The notes beneath the pieces are model-generated. The model had not been told where the DNA came from. It saw only the letters and a program-made list of their open reading frames with translations, and did no database searches. From Daucus carota subsp. sativus (Eukaryota > Streptophyta > Magnoliopsida > Apiales > Apiaceae): a stretch of DNA of 64,000 nt. The stretch is from positions 930,001 through 994,000 of the forward strand of contig NC_030387.2 of NCBI RefSeq assembly GCF_001625215.2, read 5' to 3'. How positions within the stretch are numbered: the first letter of the stretch is position 1; the number at the start of each line of letters is the position of its first letter. Position numbers and translations under genes: made by a program. Of this stretch, positions 25,258 through 38,235 are shown piece after piece.

Positions 25258-25506
25258 TTGGGGGTGTTTGTTTCCGGCTTAAAAGCCGGGCTTCTGGTTT
25301 ATAAGTTGGAAGTACTTTTGTACCGTTTGTGTAAAAAGTCAAGAAGCACTTATAAAAAGCTAGGAATGCTAGCTTTTGTTTCAGGGTTTCTGTTTATTTC
25401 CCAAACACTTTAATCACTTATAAGTATTAACTTGATTCTAACTTCTACTCCACTTATTTATTTTAAGCAAGAAACACTTATTTTAACCTCACCCAAACGG
25501 CCTCAT
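25258..25506. mobile_element. Probable hAT-type MITE
   Basis: The left end gggggtgtttgtttccggc and the right end cacccaaacggcctc resemble inverted plant hAT-like termini; inside, phrases with ataagt and acttat mirror each other. Target duplications were not resolved. Confidence 0.4.
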
Positions 25507-26480
25507 TTTCTGTGACCCAAGTTGCTGCTGTGTTACCTGCTTCTGATGGTACTCACAAGTTCCTATTTCTGATCCCTGCTAACCAACGTGCCACGGATGC
25601 TATGCATCCAAATTAGGTAACCGAATAACTACTTTTCATTTAATGAAAAACGCTTGTAGCGCCTTGAGGCAAGTGTAGGAAACTAGAGAAATGAGAACAG
25701 AACGGGGATCCTATTTTCTTAGAGAACATAAGAAAGGGATGAGTTTTCTCTCCGAGTGCTCTGTAGAATGGCCTCGTACGACATACTGTAAGATACAAGA
25801 ATGAAAAAATCATGAAGCAGTCTTTCCTCAAAATCTTCAAACCAGCAACCAACAAATCTGACCTAATAATTTCCCTGCATTAAAACAGTTTCTTGGGGAT
25901 TAGTTCCTGGTGAAACACTCAAGATGGAACCTTCAGCAATTTTAGGTGCACCAATTCCACTCACTATGAAGTTGTGATCAACCGCCTTGCCAGTGCCACA
26001 TCAAAAAAGGGTAAAGCACGTCCTTGTACAATGCTTAAGGCTCTCGGCTGAGTAGCAGAAGCAACTTAAAATTTGAGTGTGCCTTGAAACACACTTCTCC
26101 ACATCTTCTGGATCACCAAAGTAACTGAACCTCACAAAAAGGTTTGTTCTCACATCTGGTGGTACCAATTAAGTTCCTCTGGACAATGCATGAACATGCA
26201 ACCTTGATATTCAAAGATGTATAGTGCATCCAATACCAACACAGAGTTTTCAAAGTGAAACCATTACAAGGATTATTACCATAAGACACCCTAACTTCCA
26301 TCAATTAACCATTTTCAGGGTTTCATTTGATTCTCGAACTTTCATTTAATTTCAATTTTTTCCAAACATGACGCACAAATGATCGATTTTAATCGGGTTT
26401 CTATTATTACTGATTGAATTCAGCCGATCATTTCTCAAACCAAGCTTTAAAAAAATTATAATAATTTTTGATAAAATCTA

Positions 26481-26658
26481 CTCCCTCGTCTCAGTCATTT
26501 ATATACACGTTCACTGTTTGCACGAATTTCGAGTCTCTTATAAAATATAATCACATTTTTTTAAATTTTATTTTTTGAATAAAAATTAAAACATCAAATT
26601 TTTATTTAAAAATATTATAAAACTATATTTTAAAAAAGATTGAATGAGATTAATGGAG
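26481..26658. mobile_element. Degenerate Stowaway-type MITE
   Basis: Left end ctccctcgtctcagtcattt, right end taatggag, flanked by TA at 26479-26480 and 26659-26660. The right terminus is eroded. Confidence 0.55.
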
Positions 26659-26945
26659 TAGCATTAAACAAATAACATAAAAAAAATACCATTTCAGGAC
26701 AATTACCAAAACCAATCTAACAATCTTACAACAGAACTGGTTAAAAAGGCAACAGTGGGGGTCCACACATCAATGTCACCCTCTGAATCTTCTAGTTTCT
26801 CATTATTTTCACGTTTTGGTCCTAAAAAGCTGCTCAAATCACCCCGACAACATTTCTCCTGTTCTTTGTGTACATACACACAGCACCTATACATACAGAG
26901 TAAATTAAGCGCAGAACTCAGAAGTGGCGGCGCAAGTCGATAGCA

Positions 26946-29825
26946 ATGGCAGTTGAAACAGAGGCCACCACAGCCTCTGAACTGGCTCTCGCCGACACAG
27001 ACATCAACTGGGACAGGTAAACACAAATTTGCTTCTATTGTGTTTAATTCTTGTGATCATAGATTTGGTTTTCATATTCTTGGTGTTTTCTGTGATTCTT
27101 GCTGACCCATTTGGTTGTATATATTTAATTTCTCTTGGTTCTTGTATAAAGATGGCACCTTTGCAATTGATTATTGTGTATTGTAATTTTTGTTTTTTGT
27201 TTTTTTTTGTTTTTGCCATTGATAAGAAAGAAAGAGTTGTATTGGCCCTTGTATGTTTCTTTTGGTAGAATGGTTGTGATTAGGATGATTTTGTTTGGTA
27301 TGTTTGGTTATGTTTGAGGGGAATACAATTTTGAATAGACAAGATATGGTCATATGGGGATCAGAGTTTTTGGTTTGGGGAAGGTTGTTTTTGTAGCTGA
27401 TTCCCCGAATGTGACCGGATAGAAAGTGTGCATTGTAGTAAATCCGTGTTCTAGATGTTTGTGTTGTGGTATGGACTATGGTGGCAGTCAGGAGAGTTCA
27501 TATGGCAAAGTGCTTTTATTTGACAAATGTGTATCATATGGATTAAAAATGTCCAGAAAATTGAAAGAAGTCGGGATTGGCCCCCTATTGAGAAAGGACT
27601 AGAAAAGTTGCTACCATGTCTAATTTGATTCAGTTAATTAGGAGGCAATTATTTGACTAATGTTTGCTCACTCATCAATATCGTTTGGAGCTAATATATT
27701 TAGCTTAGAAGCTAGGAAAAAAAAACATATACAGTATTTCAATCTTTCGGCACAAAACATTGCTTTCCTGACGTTTATAAGCAATTAGGTAGTTTGTTAA
27801 GTCTTACAATGAGATTGGTCTTTGATTTCAACCTGTATAGTACTTGGTCAGGATGTTGAGTTGTCGGTTTGCATTGTTATTTTATTATCTTATTTATTAC
27901 TCTAGTTTGGTGGTGAATTTTTAGTGTTAAAAGGAACTCTTTTTGGCTTGTTTTTGATAGCATGGAATGAACTGTAGGTTGGACAAGACGAGGTTTCATA
28001 TAATAGGAGCTGTTCTCTTCAGCGCACAACAAGCATTGCTGCATCCAACACATGTTGTAAAAACGAGAATGCAAGTTGCTAGTCCCAATTCAATTCATAA
28101 AAGTGGGATGGCAGTATTCAAACATATACTGAAAACGGATGGAATTCGTGGAATCTTCAGAGGATATGGCACTTCTGCTGTAGGTGCATTGCCTGGCAGA
28201 GTGATCGCTTTAACTTCACTTGAAGTGTCCAAAGATATGATGCTGAAATACACTGAAGCTCTCAATATGTCTGAAGCAACGCGAATAGGCCTTTCCAATG
28301 GGTTCGGGGGCATGCTATCGAATTTAATTTCGTGCGTATACTTTGTGCCTCTAGATGTGGTATATTTTCTTTCAAAGTCAACTCACTCATTACATCTTTT
28401 GTAGAGTCTACTCTAACTTCTTTACATATTTAGTTGATATTAGCATGCTGTTGTCCTAATTTAAGTTGGGGACTTCTGATGCTGTGAAATTCTTGGCAGT
28501 CTTTCCAGCACCATGCATATAGTATATAATTGTCATCATTCTTTTAGCGTCTTTTTCAAATTGTATACTATGTGCTTCACAGGTCTCTCAGAGACTAATA
28601 GTTCAAGGACTTGGAGGGACTACATCCTGCAATGGTCCAGTTGATGTCGTACGTAAGGTTATGAAGGCTGAAGGATTTCGAGGTATGTATAGGGGCTTTG
28701 GATTAACAGCCCTGACACAGTCTCCAGCATCTGCACTTTGGTGGGGCTCATACGGTGCTGCCCAGCACATCATTTGGAGGTATAGTAAATTAGTAATAAG
28801 TTGTAATCATATCATTACAGTACTATTACAACATGGCATACTACATATATCTTATGAAAAATTACATTCTCTTTGTTTTCTTATTTTTAGGAGCTTGGGT
28901 TATAGAGATGATCTTGAGGAAAAACCTTCTCACATGGAGATGGTGACGGTTCAGGCTACAGCAGGAATGGTAGCTGGGGCTTGTTCATCAGTGATCACTA
29001 CTCCTATAGACACCATAAAGACAAGACTTCAGGTACTATGAGTTGCAAGTAACATGCTTATTCGAGGGAGAATTTTATAGTAGTTTTAAGATTTTCAATA
29101 TCATCATATGTTATTTGTTGGACATTCACACATGAAAAGCTCTAATATACATTAATTACCTTGTGACTTTTATGTGAATATTGAAGGTTATTGACAATTT
29201 CTGTGTTGGAAGACCATCTGTCATGAAAACCATAAACACACTTCTCCAGGAAGATGGGTGGTGGGGATTCTATAGGGGGTTTGGACCTCGATTCCTGAAC
29301 ATGTCACTCTACGGAACTACCATGATTGTAACATACGAACTAATAAGTATGTTTTCTTAGCAACTCTCAGTGTAGGAATATTTAATTTTCCTGGTATATA
29401 TTCTGGTATATTTAGTGGCTTTCTGTGCACATGACAGTCGAAGGAGTTTGCATTAGTTTTTTTAAATCAAATTTTCTACTATAAATAATATATAAAAACA
29501 AGATTTCCAACTTTGTTCCTCCTTTTAAGTTTTAAGTATAAAGATTCCTGTATTTTGTGGCACAAGTCTCCCTAATTCCCTATAATATATTCTAAATATT
29601 TTGTTTTTCCTTAGAAGTACTAAATTACAGGAAAATTTGGTCTTTACAGTAATTTATGACAAATCTTGATGATAACAAGTTATACACTAAAATTAAGCAC
29701 TGTGTGTCTGGGAAAAAAACTGGATGCATTTTAGTGTGTTGCTTTGCATCTCTTATCTTAAATTAAATACTACTGACTTTTTATGATCTGTTTTTCCAGA
29801 GAGATTATCGGTGAAGCAAAGATGA
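26946..29825 (+). CDS. Mitochondrial carrier protein, SLC25A44-like, 325 aa
   Basis: SLC25 carriers exchange metabolites across the inner mitochondrial membrane. Exons: 26946-27016, 27978-28359, 28583-28779, 28891-29032, 29187-29346 and 29800-29825, all GT-AG, totalling 978 bases with one open frame. Three repeats each carry the Px[D/T]xx[K/R] signature: PTHVVKTRM, PLDVVSQRL and PIDTIKTRL, each followed by the matrix-helix pattern GIRGIFRG, GFRGMYRG and GWWGFYRG. Length and three-fold plan are complete. Overall it resembles plant relatives of SLC25A44, which in mammals imports branched-chain amino acids; whether the plant protein does the same is inference. The last exon codes for eight residues ending KQR. 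Confidence 0.93.
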
Positions 29826-30226
29826 TTTCAGTGAAAGGAGCAGAACACTTTCTCTATGTTGTGCACATGAGGAATCTTGACCATGTATATAATTTTTTGG
29901 TTAGTGTTTTTGGGAGCTTTTAGTGACTACAGAGTAAAGAATCCAATTAGATATCATGTTGTTAGAGCGGCATGGTGCTAGAGTTGGCGGAAATACATTA
30001 GTGGCTTTCTTTTATAGTTTCTTTGTGAAGTATATAATTAACTTAAATTTTTAATAGGTATCAAGTACAAGTCGCAGTAGAACTCAAGTAATATTTGTTT
30101 TGTTTACTACTTTAGTCGGGATTATAATCATTAATTTCATTTGTTGCTTACCAGTACATAACAGTTCCCAATTCTTTATAGTAGTAATTTGTTCTCTATT
30201 ATTCAGATGAAGTTATGGGTTCCAAT

Positions 30227-30557
30227 CAGAGATGTTCAAAAAATCTGAAATCCGAAATCCGATCCGATCCGATCTGGAAAAAAAATCTGAAAAATCCGAT
30301 CCGGAAAAAACCCGGTCTGGCCCGGCCCGGTCCGAGGGCCTAAAACAGGTCTAGTATTTTCAAAAAAATCCGGATAAAATCCGGATTTTTGTAAAATCCG
30401 GGCTTTTTATAACTAAACCAGGCCTAGTATTTTTGGAAAAATCCGGCCCGGCCCGGTCCGATTTTTAAAAAAACCCGGCCCGATTTGATTATAAAAAAAT
30501 CCGGATTTTTTTGGCCCGGTCTGGATCTGGCCCGAACAGATCTTTTGTGCATCTCTA
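30227..30557. mobile_element. hAT MITE, 331 bp, with an 8-bp target duplication
   Basis: Perfect GTTCCAAT direct repeats at 30219-30226 and 30558-30565 flank ends CAGAGATGTTCAAAA and (reverse-complemented) TAGAGATGCACAAAA. The core is low-complexity, made of ccggatcc/cccggcccg/aaaatccgg phrases. It lies about 400 bp downstream of the carrier gene stop. Confidence 0.9.
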
Positions 30558-30742
30558 GTTCCAATTGCCCTCCAAGGCTCCAATCACACATCATTATATT
30601 CTTTCCTATTTACAGCTGAATAAGCATTGCAAATTCTTAGTTCTGCATAGGCGACAGCTTAGTATTTTCAGAACCATAAAGAGTCATGATGATACAGCTT
30701 TGCTTTTTTAAGAATGAACCACTGTGTAGTTTCATTAATCAT

Positions 30743-30867
30743 CAGTTTTCATCATCTTCAGATGTTGCATTCAGATTTTACAAGAAAGATGACTGTACAA
30801 TGTTCAGTTTTCATCATCTTCAGATGTTGCATTCAGATTTTACAAGAAAGATGACTGTACAATGTTC
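30743..30867. repeat. 62-bp tandem duplication, two copies
   Basis: gttttcatcatcttcagatg starts at 30745 and again at 30807; the units are identical as read. It lies between the carrier and transporter genes. Its period is not a multiple of three, so it is unlikely to be coding. Confidence 0.93.
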
Positions 30868-31250
30868 TAAGAGCACTTGCCAGGTCGGAAACCGCCACCA
30901 TGAACCAAGAACAACAAACAAAGAGAATCCAAGGCAGACTTACGGGTGTTTGGAATATCACAGAATGACCATCACCATGTCCAGAAGAATGAACAAGCAA
31001 AACGAGGACACGAGCTTCTTATATATAGGTCTATCGTCATTATACATAAGAGTAAGCATAGAATCTATACAATGTGTATGAGATTATTCATGCAGAAAGC
31101 TAGAAACACAAAAGTTCAACTACAGAACTACTTTTGCTGCTGCTCTGCAGATATTCAAGAGTTATGCAATATAAGATTAAGCAGCTTCGAGCAATGCTTT
31201 GTTCTGTGATCCTATCCAGTTTTTAAGTTCAAGTGATTGATATACATACA

Positions 31251-33635
31251 TCAATCATCATCTTTGTCTTCATGTTTCCTGAAAGGAGAATACCCTTTTT
31301 TAAGCAGCTTCTCAACCTCCTCAAATGACAGACCTTTAGTTTCTGGTACCAGGAAAAATATTCCCACCAGCCCGATGATCGAAAAACCAGCAAAGAGGAG
31401 AAAAGTTCCAGAAGAGCCGAGAGCTGTAGTCAGTGTCAAGAATGTCTCGCTCACAAGGAGATTTGAACACCAGTTAGCAACTGCAGCTATTCCTCCACCA
31501 AGGCCTCTGTATTTCAGTGGATAGATTTCGGAGTTTATAACCCAAGGCACTGTCCCCATTCCGGGAGAGAAAAACAAAATGTAAAGTCCCAAGAATATGA
31601 TTGCAGCGAATCCTATCTTGCTCGGACAGCCCTTCGTGTACCACGTTCTTTTCTCAGATCGACAGGAGTCCCTTACATCATCATTGAGGTCCAGACAAGC
31701 TCCGGTTTTATACTTTTCAAAACCAACATGAGAAAGTTCAGATCATCCTGTTTTTAACAGACTCGAAGAACTGACTGGCAAATGAAACAACTTACTTGAA
31801 ATGGTGAAGATACTACACTTACCTTACCCTGCTTATTTGAACAGAAAGCACAACCCGAGTATTCCAGGCATTTCGTGCAGTCCCAGGATGATGGATCTGG
31901 TGCATCCACGTAGGCCGGACAAGTAGAGTTCTTCCCAAAACTTTCAGACTCAAAAGTACTTACAGATGGTGAGGTGGAAGCAGCGCGGAAGAAGATAGCA
32001 GATAGTATCACCAGGCAAACAATAATACCAAACATAGATATGATCATCAGCTTCCTCCTCCCATACTTATCTACGCAAAACATGCTGATGACGGATCCAA
32101 CAGCGTTGAGACCAGATGTTACAAGAGACAGAGCTAAAGCTGTCTTGTTCGAAGCATATCCTGCATACTGAACTATGGTAGGACTATAATACATTACTGT
32201 GTTAATGCCTACAAATTGCTGAGCAACTTGAACGGTAACACCAGCATAGAGTCCTCTTCTAACAACTTTATTACCCCAAGCATCCTTCAGCCGCTGCAGC
32301 AGATTTCCTTCTGACTCCTTCATTTCCCTTTCAGATTCAACAGAAGCGCGTAGTGCTTCCATCTCTCCTTCTACTTCGTCTTCAGGGTAGATCCTTGCTA
32401 AGATTTCACGAGCTTCCTCTTCCTTGTCCTGATCAAACAAAAGCCATAAAACTTCATACCAGCAAATATATATACGATGTCTACAGAAACAAGTATGCGT
32501 AATTCTTTGACACAAACATTTATGAACAGCCATCTGGGAGACTCAGGGAGGCCCAACATTAGCACAAACTGAACAAGGGCAGGAATTCCTGCAACGCCAA
32601 GCATCCAACGCCAGGTTCCTTTTACCTAAAAGTTGCGGAAAAAAGGATATATCATCTTACACAACTTTTTCCTCTGATCTTTCTAATTTTAAAAGAAAAC
32701 GCTGACAATCAATTTTAACACTTGAAAAATGTAAAGGCTTTTGAACTATACATGGGTGAAAGCAAGATTAATGAGATACGACAAGAACTGGCCTCCGGTG
32801 ATCAGCAAACCGTTTGTGCTAACAAGGGCACCTCTGATTCTATGAGGGGAAGCTTCTGAAATGTACAAAGGTGCAGTCATGGAAGCCATTCCAACTCCAA
32901 ACCCCACAAATATTCGTCCAACAATGATCATTCCCGGGAATGGAGCCGATGCCATAACTACAGCACCAACAAAGAACAGCAAATCACCCAACAAAAGTGA
33001 TATTTTCCTACCAAACCTATCATTAATCCATCCACCTACTGCAGCACCAATGATGGCTCCAGCGACAGCCATGCTGACAATGGTTTCCTATGGATTGACA
33101 AGAAGATACATTCTTAGGCCGATATTGACTGAAGAAGATATAACTGAAAAAAGCAATCATATTTGAAACATCAACTGTGAGATAATCAAGCTGAGCACCT
33201 GCAGCCATGTCTTCCTGTCGACAGACCTGAAATCTTCACGAATGTAGAGAAGTGCACCGGAAATGACTCCTGAACTCCCATTAACAAGTAATCAAGTTAT
33301 AAACCCTCTGAACAACATTCTTAATATATTTCTAACTGATATAATCCACAATTTCACTAGATTACGTGCCTCAGGCATATATTTACTAACAATTTTTCAT
33401 ATAAAATCAGTTTCAATTATTGTTTTGGTCCTCAGCAGACACCAAACATGCACCAAACTGGACAAGCTGACCAATGAAGTTAAATTTGAGTGGTACCTGT
33501 GTCGTAGCCAAAAAGGAGACCACCGATGCCAGCCGATAAAGCCATCTTCATGATATACGGTGTTTGCCATGACGTTCTCCAACATTCACTAAACTCTGTC
33601 TTATCAGGTTTAGTCACCGCCCCCCCTTCCACCAT
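31251..33635 (-). CDS. Inositol transporter, INT2/INT4-type MFS protein, 573 aa
   Basis: INT proteins are proton-coupled inositol symporters of the sugar-transporter branch of the major facilitator superfamily. Exons on the minus strand: 33497-33635, 33199-33269, 32752-33087, 32518-32625, 31823-32428 and 31251-31712, totalling 1722 bases in one open frame. Landmarks in order: [10 protein letters not shown] in helix 1, [11 protein letters not shown] in the loop between helices 2 and 3, PESPRW at the end of helix 6, [16 protein letters not shown] in helix 7, DKYGRRK, a Cys-rich extracellular loop (residues about 385-450, with WDCTKC and [10 protein letters not shown]), [11 protein letters not shown], and VPETKG after helix 12. 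The large Cys-rich loop, similar to a PSI domain, argues for the INT2/INT4 group over the tonoplast INT1. Exon 4 uses a weak donor (AAT followed by GTTTGT). Confidence 0.92.
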
Positions 33636-33855
33636 TTTAGTTCAAACTCTAAATGTGTGCTACAGATTCCTACAGATAGGTTCCTGATGATATATGTGCC
33701 TGCTATAAAACCTGCAATAAATAGTGAGTAAAATTAGAACCACCAAAATAAATAACAGATACTAACATACAAGAATCATTCTGCTGAAAGTGCTCAAGAA
33801 ACATACACGCAACTAATTGTGCAAGTTATATTTACAGCCTTTCACCATTTCGTAA

Positions 33856-34455
33856 ATCACTATTAGCCTAATCATCCTCATTTAAACATCTTACCCTCCA
33901 CTGACCCTGCGTTTAGCAGAACCTAGATAAAACTTAAAACATGCATAAGCAGAGAGATAACTCAAGTCCAAAAGCTAATGGATTCAAACACTGCAATTAA
34001 CCTACCTCACAACATTCAAGTTTAATAAATTATTTTCTTAATTTTCTTTCAAATTTCAATGCAAAATGAAGACTCATCACTCAAGTTTCTAAAAAAAAAG
34101 TACCTAAAGATTAATTTTCGGGTTATCACTATTAGCCTAATTACCCTCCTTTAAATCTTACCCTCCCGAGACCCTATATTTTAACGGAACATACTGGGTT
34201 TGTTTTATCCTGATTCACAACATGTTTATAATCATCTTGAGTTCGACATAAACAGAGAGATAACTCAACTCCAAAAGCTAATGGATCCAAACACCGCAAT
34301 TAAAACATATTTAAAACCTCTTAATCCATATAAATCTTCTTCACTTTCTCATCACGAAACTGCAAATGAACCTACCTCACAACATGCAAGCTCCTAAATT
34401 AATTTTTTTTTTCTTTTCTTTCAAATTCAAATCATCACTCAAGTGTCTAAAAAAA
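33856..34455. repeat. Diverged tandem duplication upstream of the inositol transporter
   Basis: atcactattagcctaat at about 33858 and 34125 begins two related stretches of about 250-330 bp. Shared phrases in order: cagagagataactcaa, tccaaaagctaatgga, cctacctcacaaca, tcatcactcaagt. Position suggests 5'UTR intron or promoter of the INT gene. Confidence 0.75.
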
Positions 34456-35492
34456 ACCTAAATACAAATTTTCCTCTCTCGACAAAAATCATCATAAATC
34501 AAACAAGCAACACACGAGAAATCGATGAGAAAATCTGAAACAAATGAGCGATCCTTCACCTTAACTACTCAAACTTACGTGCAAGAATGCAAGAAACAAG
34601 TAAGATGTGAAGAAAATGTGCAACTGCCTGGTTTATTAGCAAATATAGGAGATGTTTTTGTGCTGAGAATCAATACCCTTTATTAATAAGCGAAACCACG
34701 TTTCGGTGGAACATCGGTACCAAGGTACCAAAATTCGGTCACTTTCATATTGATTAGGATTTTATAGTCATTATTATATTATTATCAAAAGACTTCTATA
34801 TTGAATAAAATTTTATTATTAAAGACCTCAATATTCATTAGGACAGTGAAAGACTTCTGTATTGATTAAAATTTTATTATTAAAAACTTCAATATTGATT
34901 TGGACAATGTTATATAAATTTTTTATTTAATAACAATAACCATTATAGAATTATGAAAAGATTTTCATATTGTTAGGATTTTATACTCATTATTATACAT
35001 TTTTAGGTTTTTATAATTATTATTATACAATTTTGAAAAGAATTCTATATTTATTCGGATTTTATTATTAAAAATTTCAATATTAGTTAAAATTATTATC
35101 CTACTATAAAAAGACTTCCATGGTGTTTAGGATTTTGTAATATAACATTTATCTTATCCGCACAGTTAAATCGCTAACAATTTAACTTATGAAACAGTTC
35201 TATAAAATTCATATCAAAATTTGGCTATCATCATATTATTTTTTATTTAACAATTATTACTATTATCAAAGAATTTCTGTATTTGACAGGATTTTGTATT
35301 ATAACAATTATCTCACTAATAAATATATATTACCAACAAAATTATTTGCTTTAATTTTTTAAAACTCAAATAATTTAATATACGGAACAACTCTATAAAT
35401 CTTTTATCATGCTTCAGAGTTCAAATAAATAAGGAGTTCATATTGATATTAATATAATATCCTATCAATAGAATAATAATGTCAACGAAATT

Positions 35493-36103
35493 ATTCGTTT
35501 TAATTTTTAAAACTCATACAATTTAATTTACGAAATAAATTTATAAAACTTCTATCATATTCCAGAATTAAAATAAACAAGATTCAATATTGATACCAAA
35601 GTACCAAAAAACTTGATCATATATTTTTTAATAATTATCATTATTGTTATCATTTAGTGTTTTTTGGAAAAGTACGATAAATACGAATAATGGAATAAGG
35701 CGGTGGTAACACTAACTTGACAAATGAAAACTAAAAAAATGAAATCATTGTCCATATTTCAACATATAATAAAAGAACCGAAACTCTAGACATACGTCAA
35801 ATATTCGTTTTAATTTTTAAAACTCATACAATTTAATTTACGAAACAAATCTATAAAATTTCTATCATATTTCAGAATTAAAATAAACAACATTCAATAT
35901 TGATACCAAAGTACCAATAAACCTGGTCATATTTTTTTTAATAACAATAATTATTATCATTCAGTGTTTTCCAGAAGATTGCGATAGAGACGAATAAGGC
36001 GGTGGTATTACTGACTTGACAAATAAAAACTCAAAGAAAATGAAGTCATTATCCATATTGCAACATATAATAAAAAAACCAAAACTCTAGACATACGTCA
36101 AAT
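35493..36103. repeat. Direct repeat, about 310-bp period, two copies
   Basis: attcgttttaatttttaaaa begins at 35493 and 35803; both copies run through gcggtggta, actaact/actgact, tgacaaat and end at agacatacgtcaaat. The copies differ by scattered substitutions and small gaps. Confidence 0.85.
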
Positions 36104-36689
36104 TATTTGATATCAAATTACTTTTGGAAAGTTAATTAATTTTGTCAAACTACGTACAATATCAGTTTATCAAACAACTACTACAGCTGTTAGATCTACA
36201 AAAACTCCAAATATAATTATATATAACGTTTGCCTATTAATTGAATATAACAATTACGACTTAAAAATTTGAATTTTATTCGAGATTAAAGACGCTATAA
36301 ACGAACTTATATGTGTTGATCTTGAATATTATTTTCACAATTTAAAAATCATCAAACAACATAGTGATTTTACTAAAATAAATATATTTGTAAACATTGT
36401 GATGTTTACAAATATATTGTAGACTAAAAAAAATTAAAATTGAAACGAGTAGATTATTTTTAAATAATTTTGGACGCCAATACTCTTATTTTGTGGACTC
36501 CATAGAACAGAGACCCATATTGTTATGAAATAAATTTAAAGTAGGATCAAATTTTAATATATTGAAAGTCTTATTAAATAACAATAATTTAAATATCATT
36601 TAAAAACAATAATTTAAATAAGTATAATAAAAATATGATAATGTAACTAAAAACGACATTATTCTTCCAATAAATAACAAATTTTAAAA

Positions 36690-36728
36690 TTTTATTTAAA
36701 CCCGTGCTTGGCACGGGTTATGAACTAG
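36690..36728 (+). mobile_element. Helitron 3' terminus
   Basis: Hairpin cccgtgcttggcacggg, then ttatgaa and CTAG followed by T. It is nearly the same terminus as the Helitron ending at 18424, so the family is probably the same. The matching 5' TC end was not found; it may include the AT-rich repeats to its left. Confidence 0.65.
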
Positions 36729-37170
36729 TATAAATAAACAAACAATTGATAAGTCGTACCAGATTCTAGTTATTAACTGCCTCTCCTTTATGTTCGGGTA
36801 GTTATTCGACTCGTGTCAATCCTTAACTTTCGTGTGTGTTTCAAATGTTTATGTTTTGTCTCTGCAAGATGCGCTTGCATGAAATATTAACGGACTTGCG
36901 AGCTAAACACCCGTGCAGATATCTACTTAGATATTAACTGGAATCGGCTTTGACTGAAACTCGGGATGATCCTCGAAAATTAAGGATAGTTTTTTTTTTT
37001 TTTTTTTTAATATGAGTTATACCAAAATTTAGTTAAGAAGTAGAAATTTGTCAAAAGTATGGCCCTTTCAATATTCTTATTGTACATTTATTATTTTTCT
37101 ATTTTTATTGTAAATATAGTGAGTGTTTAAATATAACATTTATTATTTGCAAATTTACATCCTAACTGCT

Positions 37171-37378
37171 AAAGCCTTACTTTCTCTTCCTCCTTTTCTG
37201 GCAGCTGGATTTGCATTCTCTCAATTGTGCAACTTCGCTCAGCAAGCTTGTTCGAAGAATCTGCCTCCAACTGGGTGTTTGATCCCCTGATCAGTTGTCC
37301 TCTCTGCTGAGGAGTGATTCTGTTTCTTGTTCCAGAGTTGGTTTTGCCAACTCTTGATCCGTCAAATAAAAATAAAAT
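37171..37378 (-). pseudogene. Coding-like fragment, unidentified
   Basis: On the minus strand one frame stays open for more than 60 codons in an otherwise very AT-rich area and reads as a charged, possibly coiled-coil segment (RMQIQLPEKEEEKV near its end). It is less AT-rich than its surroundings. I do not recognise it. It has no start or partner exon, so a relic or transposon-captured piece is most likely. Confidence 0.25.
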
Positions 37379-38235
37379 AATTGTGCAACTTCTCTAGGCA
37401 ATTCAGCTTATTTTTTATTTTCTCAGTTACAAAAAATAACATCTTCTTTCTCTGTTTTGTACTATTTTTCGTGTTCTAATTTTTATTTATACAAACTGGG
37501 TGCGACATATGCTAAAAAACCCTGTTAATAATTGTGCTCCATCATGTATCATTTAAATGTGATGTCAAATCTACCTCTTTTTATATCGGTTCGATCTTAA
37601 ATACTAGAAAATTACCCAAGTCTGAAGATATCCTGAGTGCTATCAAAACATTTGCATAGTATATATAACGGAAAGACATTTTAACAACCTATAAAACTTC
37701 TCAAAAAAAAGAAAAAATAAAAATATATAATCAGTGTGTTGGGCTTGTAATTTAAAGGGATGAACACAAATAGTTGGGTAGGCTCGCTAATAAAACATAA
37801 CAACTTTATAAACAAATTTGAAATTGCTATGGGCTCAGGGTGTGCTTAAGCCCTCTGGGCCCAACTTGTGAATCCGCCACTGATGGACACATATTTTACG
37901 ACTCATGCAAAATATAATTTCATAAATTATTTAATGTAATTTAAATTTGAATATTTAAATTTAAATCATCTTTTAAGTTGTTTGTTTGTTTTAATATTTA
38001 AATATTTATGGAAAGGAAAAATATTAAAAATAATTAAAAAATTATGTATTATATAATTGTTAAAATGTGTATTAATGGAAAAAACTACAAAAAAAAAAAA
38101 ATGAGACACAGCAATGGAGCAAAAAATTGTTTGGAGTCTTTTCTGTGAAGCAGAAAAAAGTTATAGATGGTTGGTGGGCGCTGGGTTAAGTAGCTGGTCA
38201 CAGAGACACGCGGAAGAATTATACAGCTCCACACT

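Larger units (their letters stand above)
22925..26940. other. Intergenic region between the YTH and carrier genes
   Basis: The YTH gene promoter lies at its left end. The rest holds MITEs (listed separately), a tandem duplication and AT-rich sequence. Bases 25500-26300 include open frames on the minus strand (25640-25855, 26113-26304) with no recognisable similarity; they could be gene relics but I cannot support that. Confidence 0.5.
34460..38230. other. AT-rich intergenic region between transporter and peroxiredoxin genes
   Basis: Very AT-rich. Bases 34740-35110 are an irregular array of ttctatattgattaggattttatt-like phrases. No coding sequence except the doubtful fragment near 37171. A poly-T run sits near 36990. 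Confidence 0.6.

Noticed and set aside
25640..26304. Two minus-strand frames as exons of a gene
   Set aside because: No recognised similarity, no matching splice phases between them, no start context.
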